64,000 bases of DNA from positions 115,193,866-115,257,865 of the forward strand of contig OV884011.1 of NCBI GenBank assembly GCA_930367205.1. Direction: 5' to 3'. Of the stretch, positions 46,401 through 54,970 are shown piece by piece. Positions within the stretch are counted from its first letter, which is position 1. Each line of letters begins with the position of its first letter. The stretch comes from Acanthosoma haemorrhoidale. Its lineage: Eukaryota > Arthropoda > Insecta > Hemiptera > Acanthosomatidae. The notes below the pieces were generated by a model that did not search any database, had not been told where the DNA came from, and worked only from the letters and a program-made list of their open reading frames with translations. The translations under genes were made by a program, and so were the position numbers.

Positions 46401-46826
46401 GCTTCGATAGGTTCGCTTCCCTATTTTGATCCTCCAGTTCTCCCCCTCGTTTTTGATGCGCGCGCCTACTTTTCCCAGTAAATCACACCCCACTATTATC
46501 TGGTATTCCCGTGGCATGTCTTCCACGACGTGTACTTTTATGTCACCCATTACTTTCGCCCATTCTTCCAGCCCCACGACCGCTTCTCCCATTACTTCGC
46601 AGGGTCCCCCAAGAGTAAGTAATTTACACTTACATACCTTGATCTGGTGTGCCCTCTCTCCTCTACGCAACCTCTCTAACGCACCACGAGATATTATTGT
46701 ATTGGTGCTGCCAGTATCAATGAGGCACCTCTCCCCCTTCCCGAACTCGATAATTGGCAAACCACACATCCTTTCCCGCACTGTATTGCACCTTAGGATG
46801 CGGTCGCCTCTCTGCTGCCACTCTCC
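43455..46826 (-). CDS. pol: pol polyprotein: protease, reverse transcriptase, RNase H, integrase
   Basis: The frame is open from directly after the gag TGA to the stop at 43455 (1,123 codons). No ATG precedes the protease core; the first Met is at 46769, so I place the start at the readthrough point. Residues below are counted from the GTG at 46781. Aspartic protease: LIDTGSTNTI at 20-29 (DTG). Reverse transcriptase: FSTLDLKAGYHQI at about 277, MPFGLKNAPITFQRLMD at about 310, catalytic YMDD at about 341. RNase H: TTDASDYALGAVLSQ, then TDHRPLQW. Integrase: H-x-x-H and CEVCQ zinc site, then QVDTF, SSDGGREFD and the catalytic E in SRGTIERLHS. The C-terminus has the YEGPFKV module. It would replicate and insert the element. 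All catalytic residues I checked are present. Confidence 0.95.
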   Translation of the reverse strand, partial: GEWQQRGDRILRCNTVRERMCGLPIIEFGKGERCLIDTGSTNTIISRGALERLRRGERAHQIKVCKCKLLTLGGPCEVMGEAVVGLEEWAKVMGDIKVHVVEDMPREYQIIVGCDLLGKVGARIKNEGENWRIKIGKRTYRSRGGVRGETEQIGAVKRVEDWRESLRSEFRDIFFAEGDKLGATGKTLHEIPLKVERVTYVKERRYPQALRQHIRKEIEDLKRQGIIRDSTSPYNSPLWAVKKKSRPGECEEKYRVVVDFRKLNDNTLDEKYPIPRFEDILDRLNGAKIFSTLDLKAGYHQIKLAAHDQHKTAFSFERGHFEFTRMPFGLKNAPITFQRLMDELLRGMDENMCQIYMDDLLIFSRTESEHIQHLRNVFERLRDFGLKLSIDKSSLGQEQISFLGHTISQEGVQPDSTKVEAIQRMEVPKDVKGIRRLLGTLNYYRRFVPDMAEYMVPINNLLRKGARIMITPLIEQNIRKCLARLQEAPILAFPNFEKDFTITTDASDYALGAVLSQEGEDGERPVAYASRRLTDTEARYSALERELLGIVWAIGHFRPYVFGRRFRIHTDHRPLQWVGKLKESSSRVTRWKEFLAQYNLDIVYKPGKDNVVADWLSRAIMVNAIEEGETSSGMRQFIEEWTPGEAGRSSTRKDSDRSADTPSDESIGERPRDMETTDEIINDKRRQIIWKTQTSGALKILHSTYGRSQIATIWSPPGVRGDQICQALKDVSKPGKTHHLFVGNETVWDKIKKLWQKELLGVDRSFIRCLSVVQTLRDEEQQREVTLAYHQGKTNHRGGQETAQALRRRYFWWGMQRTIQEVIGACEVCQKTKYDRHPPQGLQEESPTAEAPLTEIQVDTFTWRGFKWVTIIDPFSKVAMAYAVGDKSSDSILQALNTWFQFYGIPERISSDGGREFDNATVRAEMQKRDVVWHFNTPGHPKSRGTIERLHSTLSDHLRVYQVDKGLSANVAMPMAVAAYNHSIHATTGLAPFEILFGLRVRPRNWPETVADEGMVAQLHNTHIQLGKMWYKVRDKIMREKSKRVARANLKVRDRIGAISIGTVVYRKVVSNRSKELVRYEGPFKVIIIREHNLVTIESMTTPKKRRTVHIEQLKLPTQGGGC

Positions 46827-46829
46827 TCA
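46827..46829 (-). promoter_or_regulatory. Single in-frame UGA between gag and pol (candidate readthrough stop)
   Basis: gag ends GAGGCC-TGA, and the following codons GGA GAG TGG CAG CAG continue without another stop into pol in the same frame. A short potential stem, CCGCA...TGCGG, starts about 25 bases downstream. UGA readthrough is inferred; a point mutation is the alternative. Confidence 0.6.
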
Positions 46830-47996
46830 GGCCTCCGTACGCCGCTCCCATCTGCGCGAGGGATTCTTCTGCCACTCTCGTCGTCTGCTCCCGCTGCGCT
46901 TCGACTCCTCTCCGTCTGTCTCCGACGTCCCTGATGACTCGTCGCCCGATGATCCAATTTCTCTTGGTGTCGCGCTCCGCCTCTCCCGGATTTCCTGGTT
47001 GTTCACCTCCATTGGTTCTGCTTTGTGAAATTCCCTTCTACGAAACAAGTATGGACATTGTCTTGCTATGTGTCCTTCTTCCCCACACTCAAAGCACTTA
47101 GTGCGAGGGCACTGAGCTACCAGATGGCCCGTCTTTCCACAACCATGACATTTCCTTTCTTCTTTCCGAGGTGCGTACCTAGGCCTCGTCACTCCCAATC
47201 TTCTCTCTCTTGTCGCTCCCCTGTCTCTACCGGCAAACGGCGTTTCCTGTCTCCTCCACACTGCTTTTGGGGTCCTGTTTCTCCTATATGGGATCTGGCT
47301 CCAATCGTTGTCATCTTCGTTCATTTTTACTTCTTCTTCCCTTGCGCTAGCATCTATCATCGCCTGGGCGCATTCGAGGAACGATCGCTCATTAGGGAAC
47401 CCTTCCTTCCTTCCCGTCTCCTTCGCTAATTGTACCTTTAAGATTGTTGACAGGAATCCCATCCTGCCCTCCACTTCATCGGCGCTAGTTGTCTCCCTCA
47501 TTTTCTCATTTATTTTATTGTAGCGGACAACCAGGACTGCAGCATACTGTCCACTATTCTGTCTCGGAGATTTCATTTCTCGAAACATTTGGAATATATC
47601 CTCCTCTGGGGTCCATCGTCCCCCCCCATATGTTTTTTTCAGTCTCGTCTTTACTATCTCCCACGGGGTTTCCTCGTCCGCCTGTATCAGGTTCAGCACC
47701 TTCCTTTTCACCCTGCACACCAGGTCTGCCTTTATTGACTTAGCGTCACCTGGGTCGAGTAACCCTTCGTCCATCTTGGCTTGTATCCTCTCCATAATCC
47801 TATCTCCACCTTTGAGAAAATGATTTAACTCACCTATTTCCCCAGAAAATTTTTCGAGGTCTGAGATCATTTTCCTCATGTCCTGTGACGTCACTGCCCG
47901 CACCTTCATCCACGCCAGTGTGTTCGCATGGGCTTCAGCCATGGTTTCTTTAGGTAACTGTGGAACTTCAAACGCTGCCGGCCGCAATTCCACCAT
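46827..47996 (-). CDS. gag: gag polyprotein with two CCHC zinc knuckles
   Basis: 389 codons from ATG at 47996, the first ATG after the primer site, to the TGA. It would form the retrotransposon particle and bind its RNA. The first 230 residues are helical and capsid-like, with no family motif that I can name. Two knuckles, CHGCGKTGHLVAQC and CFECGEEGHIARQC, both C-x2-C-x4-H-x4-C, lie at about residues 285-320. An Arg/Ser-rich tail follows (RRREWQKNPSRRWERRTEA). Its leader is about 90 bases. It shares its reading frame with pol. Confidence 0.93.
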   Translation of the reverse strand: MVELRPAAFEVPQLPKETMAEAHANTLAWMKVRAVTSQDMRKMISDLEKFSGEIGELNHFLKGGDRIMERIQAKMDEGLLDPGDAKSIKADLVCRVKRKVLNLIQADEETPWEIVKTRLKKTYGGGRWTPEEDIFQMFREMKSPRQNSGQYAAVLVVRYNKINEKMRETTSADEVEGRMGFLSTILKVQLAKETGRKEGFPNERSFLECAQAMIDASAREEEVKMNEDDNDWSQIPYRRNRTPKAVWRRQETPFAGRDRGATRERRLGVTRPRYAPRKEERKCHGCGKTGHLVAQCPRTKCFECGEEGHIARQCPYLFRRREFHKAEPMEVNNQEIRERRSATPREIGSSGDESSGTSETDGEESKRSGSRRREWQKNPSRRWERRTEA

Positions 47997-48088
47997 TACC
48001 TACTTTAATTAAATCACACGAAAGTGAATAAGAAGGAAAAAAAAAAACAAAAACCAACTCGCACGTTAATGACTCGAACCCACTCCGC

Positions 48089-48106
48089 TCCCGGGTTTCG
48101 GCACCA
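48089..48106 (-). promoter_or_regulatory. Primer-binding site complementary to tRNA-Phe
   Basis: The sense strand reads TGGTGCCGAAACCCGGGA, overlapping the last base of the 5' LTR. Its complement, TCCCGGGTTTCGGCACCA, is the 3' end of eukaryotic tRNA-Phe (acceptor GCCGAAA) plus CCA. The full 18 bases match what I know of that tRNA. Confidence 0.8.
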
Positions 48107-48289
48107 GTTAACGATCGTCAACGAAAAACGAGAAGAAAAAGGAAAGAGGTTGAATGTAGTTACTGAACGAGAGTTGTCACAAGACTGTTTTTATTTGAGC
48201 TTTTAAAGCCTCTCTAAATACATTCGGGATGTTTACATCCCGATGACTTAAGGATTAGGCTGGCTGCCTACGACGTCCGAACCTTAACT
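48106..48289 (-). repeat. gypsy 5' LTR (184 bp)
   Basis: Identical in every base to 42922-43105, with the same palindrome at 48225-48242. Transcription would start here and run leftward. Confidence 0.95.
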
Positions 48290-49474
48290 CCTATGCAAAT
48301 ATATATATTCGTTTAATAGAGAAGTAAAAGATATAATACTAAATAACTTATGGCCTTGGAAAATATATATATCATTAACTGCTTGACCAGTTCTTCAAGA
48401 AATTATCTTAATTGATAGTGTGTTTCGCATTGTTAGTTGTTATCACAATCAGCAACGATTGTCTAGGACGGAAATATAATTTACTATCTCCTATAATTAA
48501 ATCATCCCATTACGAACACAACGTTTTTTAAGATAACGAAAGAAGTGTTAATGATAAACTTCTGTACCAAACGTAGGTGCAACTGTAGCCAAAGAGTTTC
48601 ACAAGTAGGTGTTTACACAATTCTCGGAAATAATTCATTAAAACACTCTAAGTGAAAACGTCTTAGCAATAAATTCTATTGAGCAGCACCTGAGTCATCT
48701 TTATGGAATCAACTACAATGCCAAAGGAATATGTGAGGTTTAAAAGTTTTAAGTCTCTCTAAAAGGTTATTTTATGGATCCTGTAAAGCTTTCAATCTAG
48801 ATTAATTAGCCACAAATTAATTAATTTCTCAAGAGCTAGTTTACCAATGATAAGGTCCCTATTATGAGATTACAAAAAACATTTTACTGTATCGTTTTTA
48901 AATCAGAAATTGTTGCTATGGTATAGCTCACATTACTATACGTAATTATTAATTAATGTTATGTTTTCATGTTATGTATGGCTTATGTCCCACTAGATTT
49001 TGGAAGAGGACAATTATTCTCAACCCACACAAATGCTTAGCAAAAGTTTTCACCTTTCACAAGTTTTCACAAGGTTTCTCAGATACAAACGACTTCACAA
49101 AGACTTACAAGTTGAAACAACAGAAGAGTTATCAAAATAAAATTCATGAAGTACCCTGGCAAATTGCGATAAATTCATGAAGTACCACTGCAAATTACAA
49201 TTAGTCAAAGAATCAATCAAATAAAACATAGGAATTCCGTCATAGAATCTAAGCTTGTAGCCAAAATTTCCACAACTCATCATTGACTAAAAGTTTCGCA
49301 GTTCTTTTTTTGTTGTTTTTCTATCTGTTATGTAACAAGTCAATTACCACTACTACGATCATTATGTTATATAAATTATTTTATATTCTAAATCTTATCA
49401 TTTTACATCATAACATACATGTATTATCAACTAATTTTTCGTAGGATTGATATTGTCTATTGAACAAGACCTAA
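48290..49474. other. Non-repeat spacer inside the tandem array
   Basis: After the CCTA duplication the first few bases resemble the tandem unit (CCTATG...TATATATA), but similarity is then lost for about 1.2 kb until the array resumes. No gene was recognised. A near duplicate ATTCATGAAGTACC.TGGCAAATT occurs at 49142 and 49172. Confidence 0.5.
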
Positions 49475-51027
49475 TTATGCTTCTAGTATAAAACTTTATT
49501 TCCTGATTGATGAAACAATGAAAAACAGAGGTAAATTAACCTACGTCCTTAAGTGCACCAATCATTCTTCTGCTATTGCCAAATCACTCCTTATCATTAT
49601 ATTATTGCTACGTAAGGTAATCAAAATCACAAGAACACCTCATTCTTAAATAAAAATATATAATAGAAGATTGACATTATAATGAAAGTTACCTATGAAG
49701 ATTATATATAAAAAAAAGATAGTTGTTCCGAATGTAAGGTTGAAATTATTAAATACCTATAGGTAGTTCGATGCACCTACTTTAACTTTAAAAAAGTCAT
49801 GCTTCTAGAAAAAACTTTATTTCCTGATTGATGAAACAATGAAAAACAGAGGTAATTTAACCTACGTCCTTAAGTGCACCAATCATTCTTCTGCTATTGC
49901 CGAATCACTCCTTATCATTATATTATTGCTACGTAAGGTAATCAAAATCACAAGACCACCTCCTTCTTAAATAAAAATATATATTTAAAGATTGACATTA
50001 TAATGAATGTTACATATGAAGATTATATATAAAAAAGATAGTTGTTCCGAATGTAAGGTTGAAATTATTAAATACGTATAGGTAGTTTGATGCACTGACC
50101 TTAACTTTAAAAAAATCATGCTTCTAGTATAAAACTTTATTTCCTGATTGATGAAACAATGAAAAACAGAGGTAAATTAACCAACGTCCTTAGGTGCACC
50201 AATCATTCTTCTGCTATTGCCGAATCACTCCTTATCATTATATTATTGCTACGTGAGCTAATAAAAATCTGAAGGACACCTCATTGTTAAATAAAAATAT
50301 ATAATAAAAGATTGACATTATAATGAAAGTTACCTATGAATATTATATATTAAAAAAAAGATAGTTGTTCGAATGTAAGGTTGAGATTATTAAATACGTA
50401 TAGGTAGTTCGATTCACCGACCTTAACTTTAAAAAAATCATGCTTCTAGTATAAAACTTTATTTCCTGATTGATGAAACAATGAAAAACAGAGGTAAATT
50501 AACCTACGTCCTTAGATGCACCAATCATTCTTCTGCTATTGCCGAATCACTCCTTATCATTATATTATTGCTACATAAGGTAATCCAAATCACAAGACCA
50601 CCTCATTCTTAAATATAAATATATAATATAAGATTGACATTATAATGAAAGTTACCTGTGAATATTATATATAAAAAAAAAGATAGTTGTTCGAATGTAA
50701 GGTTGAGATTATTAAATACGTCTGGTAGTTCGATTCACCGACCTTAACTTTAAAAAAATCATGCTTCTAGTATAAAACTTTATTTCCTGATTGATGAAAC
50801 AATGAAAAACAGAGGTAAATTAACCTACGTCCTTAAGAGCACCAATCATTCTTTTGCTATTGCCGAATCATTCCTTATCATTATATTATTGCTACGTAAG
50901 GTAATCAAATAAAAATATATAATAAAAGATTGACATTATAATGAAAGTTACCTATGAAGATTATATATAAAAAAAAGATAGTTGTTCCGAATGTAAGGTT
51001 GAAATTATTAAATACGTATAAGTAGTT
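49475..51027. repeat. 322-bp tandem repeat array, right arm (about 5 units)
   Basis: The same landmark as in the left arm occurs at 49482, 49804, 50123, 50445 and 50766. One unit has an internal deletion near 50905. The array stops inside a unit at about 51027, where a gypsy relic begins. Confidence 0.92.
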
Positions 51028-51039
51028 ATTCTTATGGCC

Positions 51040-51257
51040 AGTATATTATTAAAAAAGAAACGGATCGAATGGGGGAATTTAAAATTGGGACTATCGTCTA
51101 TAGAAAACTAGGGTCGAATAGGAGCAAAGATCTGGTGTCATATGAGGGCCTATTTAAAGTGGTCGTGATTAGGGAACACAGCGTCGTGACAATTGAGAGT
51201 ATACGACCCCCTAAGAAGCGGCGAAATGTCCACATAGAACAGTCAAAACTTAAATAG
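51040..51257 (+). pseudogene. Relic of a related gypsy integrase C-terminus
   Basis: It reads FKIGTIVYRKLGSNRSKDL, then YEGLFKVVVIREHSVVTIES and KKRRNVHIEQ. This aligns along its length with the end of pol in the element at 43455 (about 70 percent by eye), so it comes from a sister family. The rest of the element is missing upstream. The remnant is truncated at the tandem array. Confidence 0.85.
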
Positions 51258-51577
51258 AATGAGCTGTAGTGTCCTCGCCCCATACACGCGAGGAACATTG
51301 TAAATAGTAATAGCTATACGATTTTTCCCACAGAAGTATTGTTTTTTGTTTTTTTTTCAAAGTCAAAGTTTTCTTTTACATCTTTTTTTACAAGTGACAG
51401 TTGGTCTTTAAGTTTCATATGATTAGAGCTTAATGTAACGGATTACAGGCTGTGTACGGGCGGGGCTGGCCTTTGCTCCCTTGTAACATTAACGGAGCGT
51501 TATTTGGATAGACTAAGACGTCCAAGTGTTGGACTTCAAAGTTTGCGAACGGGTGTTCGTGGTGAACTAGTGGGGGG
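51258..51577 (+). other. 3' noncoding region and polypurine tract of the gypsy relic
   Basis: About 310 bp lie between the pol stop and a purine tract, GTGGGGGG, at 51570-51577. This is the same spacing as in the complete element (about 335 bp). Confidence 0.6.
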
Positions 51578-51725
51578 AGTTAAGTTTGAGCGCCGCTAGT
51601 GCCCAGCCTTAATCCCCAAACATATGTTATCTGTACAGATGTTTACATGTAAAACGGATAGATAGAGGTGATTTGGAGTAAATAAAGGAGTCTTGTAACA
51701 ACGTTCTACCTGTTCTGATTACCAA
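51578..51725 (+). repeat. LTR of the gypsy relic
   Basis: It starts AGTTAAG after the G-run and keeps the LTR landmarks in order: CCAGCCTTAATCC, the near-palindrome TACAGATGTTTACATGTA, AATAAA, and AGTCTTGTAACAAC. The right end is unclear; I place it near ACCAAC. Confidence 0.65.
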
Positions 51726-54440
51726 CCTTTCTGAGTTTTTAGTTTGATAAACATTAACTTATATATATATACTCGTATATATGTAAGGTGGAAAATAATA
51801 CCTTATTTTGTAGCAAATTTATGTATGTTTTTGATGTATTATTATGTTATAAATGGGACCTGGATATTATTTATCTATGTTATGAGTAAGATCATTTATC
51901 ACAATTATCTACTGCCATTTTAGGACAGATTGTAGTTTTCATTAAATAAGGATTTAGACACATATTTCTCACAAATTATTTAAAATTAATTTGTATTAGA
52001 CTTCTTTGTACTTATATTATATTTATGTTTGTATGTAACAATAGTAAGTTTCTGGTATCAATTGGTCACGACCATATTATGATTATAGCACAAAATTAGA
52101 AAATGTTTCACATTTTGATATTAAAGTCAATTCTGTTATAGTATTATAGAGTGGCTTCAGACATAAGTCCTGGCACTACTCGTCTTAATTGGTTTGGTCT
52201 AATTCAACCTTTCTTTGGAGGTGTTAAACCCTTCAATGGGTGGAAGGAACTGAACTGGGCAACATAACCTCGTTTGAAATGACCGTCAGTCGAGAAAGAG
52301 ATGAGTTTTTGAATGACTATGAAATCACAATGGTATTAGCATAGAGCCTTGCTATAACGACGAGTGCTGTTAAGACACGGAATTCTAGTATCCTTTCTAA
52401 CGTTATTTTCTTATTCTGGAATTACGTTGAAGCCTCCATTCTTCGTCCTGTGATAGCTGGCAGAACTATTGCGTATCATGCATTCTAAGTAAAACCACTC
52501 AATACAAAATCCAATAGAAATTCTCTGTACGTGGAGTCAACAACAGAGAACGAGAAAAATAAAAGACATTTCATATAGTAAAAGAAATTTCATGGATATC
52601 TTCATTATTTTATTATAACCATATTTCATCTTTTGAGCTCTTCAGAGAATCATATTTTTATTTCAACACCACCGTTTTACGCTAACCCCAAGTGCTTTAT
52701 CATGTATGTATGGCGATGGGGCTAGCCCTAAAAGCACCTAAAACATCCAGGGTCGGCCGGAACTAGGACTCATTCATGTTCTGGAATTTCATGAGGTTGC
52801 TTTGGTTATCCCTTTGACAGAACTTATCGAAAAAATATTATTATAATATAAACTAATGTTTTATTCAAATTCTACTTCTACTTTGTACTACATTTATGGT
52901 CTATTACTTTTGATTGAACATGTCATAAGATTGATTGCACAAAAATATTTTTATGGTCGTTCATTGGACATTTTAATTTTATTGGTCTTCGATTCAAATA
53001 GTTTTCGATTGTTTTAATCAGATTGATTAAGAAGACTGTTACATGAGACTCAGAACTATCTCAACTTTTCAGAAGAACTATTTTCCAACTGCATGATGTA
53101 ATTTTTTACCTTTCCAAGATTTCCAGATTATTTTATTCTATAACATTCTAAATTTTTTTGTTCAAATCCACATTGATTGCACTACTACTTTTGTCTTTGT
53201 TGAGGAGTTGAATTGATTATAGGAAGTGTTGTTTCGTTAGATCCCACAATGGTGATATAAACACGAGTGATTGTGTCCAAATTTCAAAGGTCAATTCAAA
53301 GGACAACTTTGTGTACTGCACGTAGGCCTTTATTTGCATTAATTAATTATAAATAAAGATATGTTGTATGTTTGTCGGTATGCCGAGATTTACATGTTCC
53401 CGCCAATTTATGTTTGATTATTCGCCACCAAAAGACAATATCTGTTTTAAAAAATGTTTATTGGTGTATTGTTCATTTATTATCACACATTTATTTGTTA
53501 AAGGATCTCAATAAGAAAAAGTTGCCTATTCAAAAATGAAACATATCTAATGCATAAAATATAGAACAAAAAAATATTAGTTATAAAATACCAAAAAGTT
53601 CAATAGTGGTATAGGATTCCTATTTATTATTCACAATAATTTATTTAACCTTTGAGTTCAGTATTGAAATAAAATATTTAATGTTAACCATGGGAATATA
53701 TAGTACAATATATACGTTACTCCGAGTGTTGTTGAATACACATTAATCCTTATGGATTGATTTTTTGATAAATTTTCCTACCACTATTATAGAACACTCC
53801 GACAAACGAATGTAGTTTTTCTATAGGAGATAAATGACTAGTAGTCCTGAAAAAAAATTATAATATCAAAACAAAAGTTCTTCATGAGCTGCTGTGGATT
53901 TATTTATACTGTACAAAATGTTCTGAAATACCAACTTTATGAAATGAAATACCAATGTTTCACAAGAATGCTTTGCAGTCTCCCAAACTTTTTATTTTTA
54001 CGTTTCGACTATTCAGGCAAACTCCGGATGCTATAACATTTTTCAACAGTAATCATTCTCATTATTCTAACGTCTTATACCGAATAGTTATGCTGCCAAT
54101 TTCTATTAAAAAAATATTTTACTAAACGAGCAGAGAAAAGGCGATTCCTGGAATGAATTCCTTAATGAAATCAAGTAATACCACAGTCCTGATGATGGCT
54201 GATTAGGCGAAACGCAGGGAAATGGTAAAATAAAAATTTGGACATGTAAAGCCTTTATTTCATAATTATTTCTTCATGCAGTTGTTATTTCAAAATTCAA
54301 TTGTCTCGTTTTAGTGTTGACTTGTTGGAATTTCAACAAACATATTCTGCCAGGATAGGAAGGTCAGTGAGTGCCGTCCGGAGGAGCCATTCATTCACTT
54401 GTGATGATCTGAACCCAAAACCTTCATCACGAGCCAATCA
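51726..54440. other. Intergenic; weak hammerhead-like motif only
   Basis: AT-rich with no recognised gene. At 54189-54213 the plus strand has CTGATGA followed 13 bases later by GAAAC, the core words of a hammerhead ribozyme, but the intervening stem is poor. Confidence 0.35.
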
Positions 54441-54970
54441 CGCCTACTACTGCCAGTGCCTTTGATACTTGATCATCAGGATTCGATGCGCGTCTATATC
54501 CAATGGCGTTTTCTCCATGAGAGAAACAAAAAGTTTATGCCCTACCACATTGTTGTTTCGCCAACAATGCAAAGACGCCTGCTTTAATAGCCTTGCGTAA
54601 CGACAATAAAGCCATGCATCCATCATGTGGATCTGACATTCGCCATCATTTGCGAGACCCGGATCAACTCCTCGGCGACCACACCGACCCGGCATCATCG
54701 ACGCCATCGTCACCCCCGCTTTGGAAAGGCAGATTCACGGGAGGTCAGCGGAGACGTCCCGTTACGGAATGCCACGTCCTGTTTCGTAATAGTCCTTGCC
54801 GACTCTTCCTTTCCCTTGGATGGCTACTTGCCCCCCCCCCCCCCATTTCTATAGCCAGTCCACTGTTCTGGGTCCAAAACCTATCTAGGCCATTATCTCT
54901 TATCTGTGTGGCGTTTCCATACATCTCCGTAAGTAGGTTGGCATCTGTACTACTGCACATGCCACAGTTT
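54441..54970. other. GC-richer patch, unassigned
   Basis: Overlapping frames occur on both strands (minus 54447-54713, plus 54593-55006), with a run of 14 C at 54831-54844. One plus-strand stretch, FVIVLADSSFPLDGYL, resembles the G/A-D-S-x-Y/F-P-L segment of Harbinger-type transposases, but nothing around it supports that. It may be an old transposon piece. Confidence 0.25.

Larger units (their letters stand above)
42922..48289 (-). mobile_element. Complete Ty3/gypsy LTR retrotransposon, 5,368 bp
   Basis: Two LTRs of 184 bp, identical base for base, begin AGTTAA and end TTAACT. The flanking duplication is CCTA (42918-42921 and 48290-48293). The element has a tRNA-Phe primer site, gag with two zinc knuckles, pol with protease, reverse transcriptase, RNase H and integrase in the Ty3/gypsy order, and a G-rich polypurine tract. 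No envelope gene is present. Nothing is broken apart from the UGA between gag and pol. Identical LTRs imply a very recent insertion. Confidence 0.96.

Noticed and set aside
46426..47028. Long plus-strand frames (up to 200 codons) across gag/pol.
   Set aside because: They are antisense shadows of the strongly coding minus-strand gag and pol frames.
41641..51027. Regular repeats considered as a CRISPR-like array.
   Set aside because: The whole 322-bp unit repeats with no unique spacers, in a eukaryotic context.
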